From: Rhizopus arrhizus
Taxonomy: Eukaryota; Mucoromycota; Mucoromycetes; Mucorales; Rhizopodaceae
NCBI GenBank assembly: GCA_024220505.1
Contig: JAKZZE010000004.1
Location: 682,001 to 746,000 of the forward strand
Direction of reading: 5' to 3'
Length of the DNA: 64,000 nt
Of this stretch, positions 13,916-23,983 are shown in pieces (within the stretch, counting starts at the first letter, position 1; each line of letters opens with the position of its first letter). The translations under genes were made by a program, and so were the position numbers. The notes beneath the pieces are model-generated. The model saw nothing but the letters and a program-made list of their open reading frames with translations, had not been told where the DNA came from and ran no database searches.

Positions 13916-14563
13916 ATGCCTTTAATATCATGCACTAATCATAAATATACCAATTCTAACTTATCCATACTCGCATTACAATACAAACATTTGCATCTCT
14001 TGGACCAACTTTGCAGTGAACAAGTCATCCTTATCGACCTACTCGTCCAACGGTCTGTGAAAATGATTGATTCTCTCTGGATACCCAAACATCACAGCAA
14101 AATGATACCTACTTACACTTACATTTATGAACTCTTGAGGAGATCAAAAGTTACTTTTTCAGTCTTTCAACTTGCCTTGTATTATATATTTCATCACCGA
14201 GTCACTATTCAAACACATACAGCTACCGAAAAAAATCCCTATGTTCACTGTGGCCGAAGAATGTTTTTGGCAGCCTTGATGACAGCATCCAAGTATTTGA
14301 ATGACAAGACATATAAAAATAAGGTCTGGGCAGATATTGCAAACTTGAGTGTGAATGAAGTGAATGAGATAGAAAAGTCATTCTTGCGCTTGATTAATTA
14401 TGAACTTTACGTGAGTGGGTCGATCTATGGGAAGTGGATTCAATTGTTGTATGGAAGATTCAACAAGAAACGTACTCATACAACAGATACTTGTTTAGGT
14501 GTCAAAAGATCTTTGGATTCTGATCTTCCCAAAATCGCAGCAAAAAAGCTTCGTCAAACATAA
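13916..14563 (+). CDS. Cyclin of the PHO80/PCL type
   Basis: A 215-aa single-exon protein that would bind and activate a Pho85-type cyclin-dependent kinase. The cyclin box is seen from about residue 55 to 155: TYTYIYELLRRSKVTFSVFQ, a CGRRMFLAALMTASKYLNDK helix (the Lys/Arg-Ala-Lys region typical of PCL cyclins), then VWADIANLSVNEVNEIEKSF and LRLINYELYVS. Length and helix order fit the short PCL1/2/5-like cyclins rather than long mitotic cyclins. Two ATGs cannot be distinguished by context; the first in-frame one after the TTC-rich leader was taken. Which process it regulates (cell cycle, phosphate or amino acid response) cannot be told. Confidence 0.85.
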   Translation: MPLISCTNHKYTNSNLSILALQYKHLHLLDQLCSEQVILIDLLVQRSVKMIDSLWIPKHHSKMIPTYTYIYELLRRSKVTFSVFQLALYYIFHHRVTIQTHTATEKNPYVHCGRRMFLAALMTASKYLNDKTYKNKVWADIANLSVNEVNEIEKSFLRLINYELYVSGSIYGKWIQLLYGRFNKKRTHTTDTCLGVKRSLDSDLPKIAAKKLRQT

Positions 14564-15532
14564 TTTTGTAAATTCTCTAATATTAATCATAATAAACATA
14601 TACCTTTCTTTTTCTTTATTTTTTTTTTTGGACCCTGTCATTGTACCATGAAGCAATCAAATGCTGTTTCAATATTTACCACCAAGGATAACAACCGGTT
14701 TTCATTTGTCATACTTTATTATTTCTGTTGGGAAAAAGGATTTAAATAATTTCACAAGTAGGTCATATACTAGGGTATATTTTTATTATTCGAAAAAAAA
14801 AAAAAAAAATAGAGTGGCGTGTCTATTTCCACACATTAGATCATTCAAACACATTCATATGGTATTATTTTATATCCTCATTAAATTCAAAAAAAAAATA
14901 GACCCATGGCTTCAAAGACCTGTTGTCATTTCCCTCCAAAATAGGAGTTTTTTTTTTATGTAAAAGTTTAAACTTTATTGGATAATCCAAAAAGGGAGTG
15001 ATGACAAGAAAGAGAGAAAAGGCTGAACTTGTGTAGGCGATCCAAAGTATTCTTGTGATACAATGCAAGTCTAAAGCATAAGAAAAAGGCGATGGTTTAT
15101 TATTGAATGCTTTTTATACATAAGAGTGCCTTGATAGACTAGAATAGTTGAATGAATACCAAATGATGATACCATCTTTATTACTAGTCAACAATTTCAC
15201 ATCTCCATTATTTCTCAATACAACAGCAAAGAAGTGAATTGGTCATGTTTTGAAGACTCAATTGTTAATTAAACCATCCATTTACCTTTTTAGACTTCAT
15301 CTTATTGCTTTGATAAAAAAAAGTAAACCAATTCAATCTATTTAATATAACGCGTTCAATTGGATTGCCTTTGACTGTTAAATTATCAAAAGAGAAACGG
15401 CCTATGAAAATCAATTTTAGTATTTGTTACACTTGTACCTCCCTTGATATATACAAATCTTAATACGAGTTTAATTTTTTTCTTCTTTCGTTATTTTTTT
15501 TTTTTTTTTTTTTTTTTCCTCTTTTATATAAA
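14564..15532. other. Intergenic region
   Basis: AT-rich DNA with poly-A and poly-T runs near 14617-14630, 14795-14808, 14949-14958 and 15490-15517. No open frame with domain similarity was seen on either strand. Confidence 0.5.
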
Positions 15533-16042
15533 ATGTTAATACAAAATACAGTAAATTCTAGAATATCAAATTCAAACATCATACACGCACCAACGATTGG
15601 CATCATGGTCTCTTTTGCAGCATTACTACATTCTTATATTTATTGGCTATATTCCATCATTTACATCATTTACAGCAAAATAGCATCAGAAAATCAGTGT
15701 ATAAAGCCAAGGAAAATTAGGCTAAAAAAAAGACGTGTCGTACAGTGTGCACAAAAACTGGTCAAAAAGAAAAAGACGCCAAGAGCCGTCGCGCATCCTG
15801 CCACTGTCTATCATCCATCACCCTCAGTGATTGTCATCAGCCAACCCCGTCCTTCATTTGTTCATTCCCTCAAGTCCTTACAATCCCGCGTTCATCAAAA
15901 GATCCATTCTCGAAAAATACCAGCCAAGACAACCACAGACGATGGACCTGGCTTGGACCGTGCAAACAGCGGAAGAAAGAGAGATCGTGCAAAGATCTTC
16001 ATTCGCTCTACGTTTCAACGCAACAATAGTTTTCATAAATAA
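15533..16042 (+). CDS. Hypothetical small basic membrane protein
   Basis: A 169-aa open frame not recognised as any family. Residues about 20-48 form one hydrophobic segment (TIGIMVSFAALLHSYIYWLY and onward), followed by a strongly basic stretch (RKIRLKKRRVVQ, KKKKTPRA) and a Ser/Pro/Arg-rich tail. The layout is that of a single-pass protein with a basic cytoplasmic tail. It starts right after a long T-run as neighbouring genes do, and ends 80 bp before the convergent Hop-like gene. An overlapping frame over 15831-16050 also looks partly protein-like, so a missed intron or frameshift near the 3' end is possible. Confidence 0.45.
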   Translation: MLIQNTVNSRISNSNIIHAPTIGIMVSFAALLHSYIYWLYSIIYIIYSKIASENQCIKPRKIRLKKRRVVQCAQKLVKKKKTPRAVAHPATVYHPSPSVIVISQPRPSFVHSLKSLQSRVHQKIHSRKIPAKTTTDDGPGLDRANSGRKRDRAKIFIRSTFQRNNSFHK

Positions 16043-16121
16043 AAAAAATTTATTTATGGGTTCAAAAGTGTTCATTATGTTACATTCAAACATGTACAAA
16101 AGAAGTTACAAATTACAAATT

Positions 16122-17396
16122 TTAAGCCATACGCAGAATACCAGCAGACATCAGTTTACGAATATTGGCAGCGACTTGAGGATTCTTCAAGTGTTCTTGA
16201 GCTGCCATAGGGTCTTGTTGCATTTGTTGCAAGATTTGTTGCATCACAGGATCAGAAAGGATGCGCTAAAGAGAGTGAGTTGCCAGACAGTGATCTATCC
16301 TACTTTCATACCTGAACTTCGGGGTCTTGTGCAGCTCTCTTGAGAACTTCTTCTTGTGATTCTTCTCCACCGGATCCAGGGTTCATGGCACTGTAAGCCT
16401 TTGCCAATTGCTGTTGAATTTCACGGCTGCACTTTCCATCTTTATCATGTTCTTGAGCCAATTTGAGGGTATCAATAGATTCAGTGAATTCTCTCTTTAC
16501 AAGTTGAGCAGCAGCCTTACGAATATAACCACGAACTTTTTAAACATGTCAGAACACTGTCTTTTATAAAAATTTCTCATCACAACTTACCGAACGTAGG
16601 GTCAAGTTCAATACATCTATTGGCATCCTTTTCAGCTTCATTGATGGCCATCAACTTTAAGTAACAAGCAGCACGGTTGGAGTAGGGTCTGACGTCCTTA
16701 TCATTGCGTTTAATGGACTCAGTATATCTCTCGACAGCTTCGGGCCTACATCAAGAAAGAACAGTTAGAGAAAGAGAACCTGAAATGATTACTCTGCTTT
16801 ACCATTTGCCTTCTTTGAAAAAGGCATTACCCTCTTCTCTTGCCTTGTCAGCAAGTTCAGGGTTATAATAGGCGGCTTTTTCTTGTTCCTTCTTGAGTTT
16901 TTCGGAATCACGAAGCTTTTGAAGAGTTTCGGGAGTACGGTGTTCAGTCAATGATTTACCATAGTATTTGATAGCGTTATCCAAATCATCCAATTTGGAA
17001 TAAGCATTACCAATTCTTTGAAGAGCTCTGCATAAAGCATAAGTTATTCTATTCCTCGCTCTCTTGTTTTTGTTAATTCCTTTACCTGGCAATCAACTTG
17101 TAATCACATCTTAATTCACGACCGCGTTCAATAGCATCTTCACAGACCTTAATACAGTCTTGATATTTTTCTTGTTCGAAAAGGACAGCTAATAGTAAAA
17201 TAAATATAAGTTTAAAAATACTCGAATTAAACAAAAAAAACTTACCAGCTTTGTTTGTCAAGAAAGTGATGTTGGTGTCATCCAATTCATAAGCCTTGTC
17301 ATAGTGAACAAGAGCATTTTCAAAATCACGTTTTTTATAGGCTTGGTTACCGAGCTCTTTTTCAGATAAAGCTAATTGTTTGTTATCGTCAGACAT
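16122..17396 (-). CDS. STI1: Short Hop/STI1-like co-chaperone (TPR2A-TPR2B-DP2 only)
   Basis: Hop/Sti1 links Hsp70 and Hsp90 in client transfer. Six exons on the minus strand: 17246-17396, 17086-17188, 16803-17027, 16591-16745, 16312-16535 and 16122-16265, 333 aa. Residues about 8-115 match TPR2A ([52 protein letters not shown]), about 140-250 match TPR2B ([39 protein letters not shown]), and the last 65 residues match DP2 ([20 protein letters not shown]). Family proteins are normally 550-590 aa with TPR1 and DP1 in front; these are absent and the ATG sits directly before TPR2A. No TPR1-like coding is seen in the 2 kb upstream. The TPR2A Hsp90-binding module is retained, so Hsp90 binding is expected. 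Confidence 0.92.
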
Positions 17397-19827
17397 TTTG
17401 GGACAAGGAAATTAAAAAAAAAGAAAAAGAGGGAAAAAAGCAAAAAGTTTAATACACTTTCAAGCTTTTCTGGAACTCTCGATTCGTGACTTCAAAAATT
17501 ATGTTCTTCCGCTTTCCTTTTCCCCAAAGAAAAAGTCAGATAAAAGTTGCTTTTATGCCATGCTTTCTGCTTTTTTTATATATAACCTCAGTCCTGTGCT
17601 ATTTTGTAAACATTTCATTTGATCTACCATCGATTTTCCGCTATTTATATAAACAAACTCAATCATATTGTGAGAATCACGTAAATCAAAGCCAAACTGA
17701 TTCCATCCAGTCCTTCTTTGACAATAAGAAAAATACGTCTTCTTTCAATTGATTTAGGATTAGGTCCCATAGACATGTCAATCAGTGGATCCTTTTTAAA
17801 GAAAAAAAAAAAGTAGTGAGCAGAGTACTCGCTTGATATTCAGTAGCAGACTCATCTGATTTCTCTCACAGCCACATTTCGGGCACTTGTCACAAGTCTA
17901 TCCACATCAACCTTGATAATAATCATATTTTCATATTATTCAGATAACTGAATCAGGATAGACAAAATTACCTGATAAGAAGTACACCAAATAGCAGTGA
18001 AATCAATAATATTAGTTGGGATAAAGAAACCAGACATGTTTTGTAAATAAAGAAATATCAAAGGTGTTGCATGAAACAAACATCCCATTCATTAAATGAT
18101 AAAGAATAAGAAGAATGTATTCAAGAAGAGTCGATTGTGTTTACGAATTACAGATACAGAAGCATTCATAGTAAGTACAAAGAGCCCGAATGTATAACTA
18201 GTAAAAAAAAAAAAGACTATTAAATAGTCTTAAGGCTGTACATAGGACATCATTACACTAGATGAGATTTTTTATTTTTTACGCAAACATATGATGAGAC
18301 TCTTTTGATTGCTACAGTGAGTTGTGTCTTTTGAAATCAAACGATTCGATCTGTATCGATAGCATTAGGTGAGGAAAATAGTATAGAATCGTTAAAAATG
18401 AGAAAAAAAGATCAAGACCTGTGCATTTCATGCTTTGACCTCTTGTCAAGAAGTTGAATTGTAACCGAGTGCACTGGTGTGGTCTTTTCTTTTTACACAA
18501 GATTATCAGTTGCTGCAGGTTTCGCTTGTGGGATCAGAAACTAAAATATTTTAAGCTGTACTAAATTTTTGTAAATTATATCTATAAAACCTCTTAATGC
18601 ATAGATGCAAGAAATAGCTATCACAGCAACCAAGAAAAGCAAAAGAAAGAAACTTATCAAGTCCATACAAGTCTTCTATTAAAATAAGAAGGAAAACTTT
18701 TTATGTCCTCGCAAATTCATTCAGTGAACAAGGCATTTTGTTGGATCAACTCCACATCGTAAATATCTGCTTTTTTTTTAGCTTCAAGATATGAATATAG
18801 ATCAGCTCAAAGTAAGGTTATCCCCCTTTTTTTTGTTACAGACATCAATAGTAACTTTCAGCATCTTTGATACCTAAAATACTATGGTGAAAATAAACCT
18901 TCAGTGATTATTATTGATTCATTTCTTTCTGATTGTCACTGAAGCATGCTTTTTATTCTACATCACAACCGTACACTATTGCACGTCTTTTTACCTCTAT
19001 GTGGTAAACCAGCCTTTTTTATGTGCCATTTCTTATATAGCTCATTAATTCTACTGGGTTTAAGCAAATATTGGAACAAAGCATAGAGTAAATGGCAAAG
19101 CAAGGCTTGTTGCAAGACGATGGTACTGAAATTAATGGTGTTATGAAGGAAGGTCTGAACTCATTTCTTTCAAAGATCAATTATTTATTGAATCTGCCAA
19201 AATAAAAATACTTTAGTTTGAAAGTAGTTGGGATATTAGGAATAGAGTTTAATAAGAAAAAAAGGATTTTTTGAATAGGTCGACTGTAGACAACTAGAAG
19301 AATAAAAAGAGGATATTCTTTGAGATTAGAATTGAATGATCGGCTTTATAAACTACTGAGATAAACTAGTTTTTATTCTATCTAAAAATAATCTAATCGA
19401 GCTGCACAGAGAAAGTCAACCTATCTTCATCAACCGAATCATGAGTTCCTTTTTTTTGTACTACTAAACAGCCCAAGTACCTCGATTGTGCTGAGCCTTG
19501 TTTTTGTTGTCAGTGACAAAATGACAGAGACATTACGTTCAAAGCTCAGAATGATAGGGTGAAGACTCATAAGCATTCTAGGTTGCTCCTCAATTCAGAA
19601 AGGTATGAATAAGACGATCTGTCCGAGCTGTTCTTTTAAAATTCAGATAATATCCATTCATATAAAGGCAGGAAGAATAAAAATAAGCAGCTTGTTTACT
19701 AACATTTTGGGATTATGACCAGATCTTGCAGTTGCTACATCTTCCAAATCAGACATGACAGTAACTGAAGCAAAAGCATATGAATCAATGTTTTACAGTT
19801 TTGACCAAGCTTAGCTTTATAAGACTT
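17397..19827. other. Gene-poor interval
   Basis: About 2.4 kb without a supported gene. Short plus-strand open frames (e.g. 17486-17752, hydrophobic; 19092-19206, 37 aa) have no recognisable domain. A possible two-exon minus-strand mini-gene at 17852-18037 is discussed in the findings. Confidence 0.4.
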
Positions 19828-19829
19828 TA

Positions 19830-19938
19830 CAGTAAGACCAACGCCAAAGGGCGGGGGGGGGGGAAACAATTCAAAGGGCAGTCTCTTAATTCCCAATAGG
19901 CGTCCGTTATTTTCTCAATGGGCGGTTTTCCGTATCCC
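19830..19938 (+). repeat. Left terminal inverted repeat of the Tc1/mariner-type element
   Basis: Starts CAGTAAGACCAACGCCAAAG after TA, contains a G-run of 11, then CAATTCAAAGGGCAGT, and ends around ATCCCAGT. Relative to the right repeat it has an extra segment of about 23 bp (around 19900-19920), apparently a partial internal duplication of the CAATxGGCG motif. Confidence 0.85.
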
Positions 19939-20096
19939 AGTAAAGTTTAAGGTTGGTTAAGAAAAATTAAAAGTAAAAAAATGTACATTTTTTTAATATG
20001 TATTTTCTGTTAGAAAGCGACTAGTGTACCGAAAAGAAAGGTAATACTGATTACCTAAAGAGACTTACTTTGTATTAATTGATTGTTTCTATTTAG

Positions 20097-20296
20097 ATAA
20101 GCGGAAGCTCTTCATATATTGAAGAAGTAAAAAATAATGAATTGCTCTTGCGTTCCCCTCGGCCTGAGAATCGTTGGATAATTGATGATAATGCCATTTC
20201 ACAAAAGTTCTTTAATCTGCAAGTAAAAGCTACTAAATGTATTAATGGTAATGCCAAGGACGATTTGGTTTTGGAAGAATGCTTGTTTGAATTAAT
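20097..20296 (+). CDS. 5' exon of the passenger gene (W-I-I-D motif)
   Basis: Open reading of 66 codons flanked by splice-like signals (TATTTAG acceptor at 20096, GTAGGT donor at 20297). It encodes a charged segment with NRWIIDDNAIS. The same WIID-x-N-x-I signature occurs upstream of the second family copy at about 49,040-49,060 (KHWIIDGNDIT), so this is taken as the amino-terminal part of the same gene. The link to the exon at 20708 is not resolved: about 400 bp of AT-rich DNA separate them, longer than other introns here. Confidence 0.5.
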
Positions 20297-20707
20297 GTAG
20301 GTAAAATGTTGTCGTACTTACCTCATTAAATACTTATTATTCGTATGAGATTACTCGAATCTTATATAAGAAATAACAAGCACCGAATACATCATATTAC
20401 TTATTACATATTCTCTAAGACTCATTTACAATATTAACCGTATATAATATCTATATTGTTCAAGCTCAATATTAAAATTGATCTTGAGCTCACTTCGGTC
20501 CCTGAATAATTTCATTTCCTATATAAAGGCGTAGTTTGATTAAACGGGTTCTCTCTCTCGTCTTGAAATCTAATAAAGAGGTTACATAGAGACTCATTCA
20601 CTAGTTTTCAAGTACTGTTTCCTTTCTATTTCTCACTTTATTATCTGCAAATATCTCAGTATGTCATACAAGCTTAAGGACACGTACTAAACTATAAAAA
20701 TTAGGTC

Positions 20708-21875
20708 ATGACAGAGTATACTATTATTGAAACCATATCAAAACAATCAACTCATGTTGGATGTGCTTAGTGCGGAAATGTTGAGCATTATGCACAAGCC
20801 ACGAATGGTTGCCCAAGTTTTAGTACACAAGAAATAGAATCAATACAAGTCATTACAGATGTAAAATCGCATTTGAACTTTTTTGTTTATTTATTTGAAA
20901 TGGTTATTTACTATTAAATGTTTATCTCTAGGATTATCAACTTAAAAAAGTATCTCTCAACGTTACTGTTTTTAAATTATGTAGCTTGGCACTCAAGATG
21001 GATAATATTAAAACAAGTGTGGTCAATTGTATTAGAAGATTGTAAGTAAATAATGATACATACTATAAGACGTGATATATTTATTAATAGTTTTAAAAAT
21101 TTGCAGAATGGAAAAGTTACCTATGAGAGAACCTATAGAACGATGTACAAGTGAGACAGAAATTTGGAGTGCTTACGTAGACCCAGTATTAGATTCCCTA
21201 CTTAGTAGTTCAGAAGAAGGAGTTCATCTTAGATGGTAAAGATAATATTATCTCGAACAGAAAAGGTATAATTTGGTTAATCGAATGCAATAGGACAAAT
21301 AAAAAAGATATTCAAGAAGAAGGTGAACGTCCTGACAGTATAGTTTCTATTATGAGTCAGTCTCAATGGTCAAGAAATTTCGGACATGGTGAAGCTAAAA
21401 TTGCGGAAGCCACAGAAAACTATCCTGTTCTTGCTTGGGACTTATGTCGATTAGGTTATTTTAACAGAAATATTATCAACAAAGACAATGTTAAGCCATC
21501 CTTCGCTTTCCAATCAAAAAGTATGATTGATTTTAAGCAAAGAAGAGGCAGTATTAGTATTCACCTTTTATAAATATAGGCCATAGTGTAACATTTTATA
21601 TTACTGAACTCGCATTTGATGGTGTATATGTTATGGCTGAATTGAATAGTATCCAAATTCCTAAATCTGTAAATGCTTTGGAAACATTGATCACGCGTCG
21701 CTCTCTTATGTGTTTAATGCAAGTAGCTCATGTTTTCGATAAAATCAAAAAAGAGAAGAAAAATACATCTCAAGAATTTTCAAGTATGAAAAGGGTCGAA
21801 CCCAGTTTAAAACAGTTAGAATCATTGGTTAGCGAAAAGAAAGATCGAAGAAGAAACTCTTCTATACGTTTTTAA
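20708..21875 (+). pseudogene. Passenger gene: PD-(D/E)XK-like RPD...GEAK family protein, one in-frame stop
   Basis: Five exons keep one frame: 20708-20860, 20932-21041, 21107-21235, 21294-21520 and 21580-21875 (305 codons including the stop). The first exon has a zinc-knuckle-like CxxC-x4-H-x6-C (cysteines at 20762 and 20771 onward) in which the second spacer codon is TAG (20768-20770). Later exons read YVDPVLDSLL, VHLRWTNKKD, ERPDSIVS and NFGHGEAK, then SVTFYITELAFDGVYVMAEL. RPD plus GExK about 17 residues later matches the D...ExK active-site layout of PD-(D/E)XK nucleases; this is inference. The family is recognised as an expanded, functionally unnamed set in Mucorales. If the TAG is real, the copy is a pseudogene or starts at a downstream ATG such as 21108. 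It converges with the transposase and lies wholly inside the element. Confidence 0.62.
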
Positions 21876-21972
21876 TGAATTATGTGGATATAAGTAAAAA
21901 AGTTTTATTTTATTAGTTCTAAAAAGTGTTCATCAAAGGGCAGCTTTATTAATTATTTGAAGAGCTAAATTG

Positions 21973-23294
21973 TTAAATGTGATCACCCTTCAAACACTTT
22001 TCGAAAGCATTTACTGAGTGCTGCACAAATGCTCGAAGGTGTTCGCGGGGAACAGTGTTACAGGCTTCCGATATTCTAGTAGCTAAATTCTTAGTATTCT
22101 GAAATTGGCTACGTTTAATCTTATTCTTAGCTATAGACCAAAATTGCTCGATAGGATTAAGCTCAGGAGAGTAAGGTGGGAGGTAAATGCATCTATACCC
22201 TCTTTCTGTTATCATAGCATCTATTTCTTTGGCAGTATGAATGGTTGCGTTATCCATTACTATATAATAACCTTTCATTTCAGGGAAATGATCCATTTCG
22301 TCCATAGTTTTTTGAATAAAATGCAAATAATGACCTGTGACAGTACCTTTAGAGGCAGGCTTTTTTTGATTTAGATGGTGTTTTCCTTTTATGATTGCCA
22401 AAATCGATCTTTATCCTTTTTGATGAATGCTCCTGCGGGATTTCTAAGCTCCATTGACACGACAAATTTTGCTGAAATTGCGTCTAAGACTGTGTGTGAT
22501 ATTGCCCTGGTGGAGAGAGTGATCACAATCGCTGGTGTACCCTTCATAGACCATCCTCCTGGAGGTCTCATGTTGATGTCAAAACCTGATTCATCCACAA
22601 AAACACAGTTTTCAAGAAAGTTCATCTCTGTCTTACTCCACTCTTCAGCCCACGCTATACGATTTGCGAGTTTAGTTGGATCATTTCTTGGTGCTGGGTG
22701 ATGGGTTATTTTTTTGAATGAAAGATTGCAGTCCTTTTTCAAGAAGTTTTGAACGCTGGTTTCTTTTAAAGTCTTTGAATTTCTCTGTAAGTGATGCAAC
22801 CGCGTCAAGGGCCCGAGCTTGGGGGTGATCATCGTAGAAGTTAATAAGATGAATTTTATGCTTCTCTTCAAGTTGAGACTTTGGTCTGTTAAATTTGTTG
22901 TTTTTCCAAGATATTCCAGTCTTTATCCTCTTTGAGTTTCTTGGCCCACTTTTGTGCTGTCCGTTCAGCGATTCCACCGACTAATCTACCAGATTTAGCA
23001 GCATTGAATAACTTTACTCAGTTGTAGTAGACAAGAAGTAGTTTCTGTTCATTGGAATATTTGCTGTAATACTTCATTTGTTTTTTTCACTTTGTTTGCA
23101 ACTTCTTCCATTTTAGTATCTAAACCCTCATCAGTCGAGCTTTGCTCTTGTCCCTGCGCTTCACAGTAGAGCCTAATGCGGGTTAACGTGGTTAGGTGAT
23201 GAGGGTGCACTACCTCTTCCTAGTCCATAGCATCATGACCTTCTTTGTCGACAATTTTTCCCTCACCATCTTCGTAAAAGAAAAGTATACTCAT
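21973..23294 (-). pseudogene. Decayed DDE transposase (IS630/Tc1-mariner, DDE_3 type)
   Basis: The transposase of the surrounding element, read right to left in at least four frame segments. N-terminal part from ATG 23294 has an in-frame stop. A helix-turn-helix segment lies around 22920-23040 (LFNAAKSGRLVGG, AERTAQKWAKKL). First catalytic Asp is in NCVFVDESGFDINMRPPGGW (about 22555-22615). The last segment (21973-22401) has the second Asp in YYIVMDNATIHTAKE and the third acidic residue as Glu in LPPYSPELNPIEQFW. Frame breaks occur near 22780 and 22395 and stops near 23020. All three catalytic acids are still present but no intact reading frame exists, so no active enzyme is expected. Confidence 0.85.
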
Positions 23295-23349
23295 TTATAT
23301 TTTTTTTATTAAATCAAGGAAAGTCATATAGAAAAGCAAAACTGCCCTT

Positions 23350-23456
23350 TGACAAAAATAAGCCGCCAACTGGGATGTAGAAAATCGCCCATTGAGAATT
23401 AAGAAACTGCCCTTTGAATTGTTTTTTCCCCTCGCCCTTTGGCGTTAGTCTTACTG
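23350..23456 (-). repeat. Right terminal inverted repeat of the Tc1/mariner-type element
   Basis: Reverse complement starts CAGTAAGACTAACGCCAAAG and matches the left repeat. Its inner part contains a second AAAGGGCAGT motif, so the repeats have internal repeat structure (subterminal motifs that could bind the transposase; inference). Confidence 0.85.
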
Positions 23457-23458
23457 TA

Positions 23459-23983
23459 CTATCTTGGGAAAACTATTTCAAGTGTCCTTTTCATAAGCCT
23501 CAAAAATATTTGTGAATAATCTATTCGACCTTGAATTTTAAAGTGGCTTACAAATGTACAAAAGAAGGGTTGATTACCAAAACAAAACATGAGTTATTTT
23601 ATTTTTTCGTTTGAATTGAATTAAAAAAAAGTTATCAGACTTGTAGCGTCTTCCCTGCCATGTCCTTGGAATAAAAGACAGGCGAGATCATCAACTGACA
23701 ACAACTACTCTGAGAGATAGTTGATGCCACACTTCACTCAAAAGAAGAGCTACTAACAATCATCGACTAACTTTGGAATTGTATCTCGTTTTGAAAACGT
23801 AGAAATGTTATGTACTGCATACAGATCCTGTAGAGTACGGTCACTAAAGAAAAAATCAATTTGCTTACTTTTTCGTCCTTTTTATACTTTTTCATTCTCG
23901 GGACGGAGTTACAATTAATTTTCAAAGTCATATTTTATTCAATAAAAAAAAATTTTTTTTTCTGAGCTAAAGCGTAGCAATCA
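23459..23983. other. Intergenic region
   Basis: AT-rich, without open frames of note; 3' flank of the aldehyde dehydrogenase gene, ending in an A/T run (23942-23960). Confidence 0.5.

Larger units (their letters stand above)
19830..23456. mobile_element. Tc1/mariner-type DNA transposon with long TIRs and a passenger gene
   Basis: A 3,627-bp element bounded by TA dinucleotides at 19828-19829 and 23457-23458 (the target duplication expected for Tc1/mariner). Both ends read CAGTAAGACxAACGCCAAAG inward. Similarity between the left end and the reverse complement of the right end continues for about 65 bp (CAATTCAAAGGGCAGT, then TCTTAATTC) and, after a gap of about 23 bp, through AATGGGCG and ATCCCAGT; the repeats are roughly 100-125 bp. 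Inside are a decayed DDE transposase on the minus strand and an intron-containing passenger gene on the plus strand, arranged convergently. The frameshifted transposase means the copy is not autonomous. Confidence 0.88.

Noticed and set aside
15745..16343. Overlapping plus-strand frames at the small membrane protein gene
   Set aside because: They overlap in other frames, one running into the 3' end of the convergent Hop-like gene; no start context or domain.
19092..19206. 37-codon plus-strand frame starting MAKQGLLQDDG
   Set aside because: Too short and without splice partners or family resemblance.
22105..22701. Plus-strand open frames across the transposase relic
   Set aside because: Antisense shadows of the DDE transposase segments.
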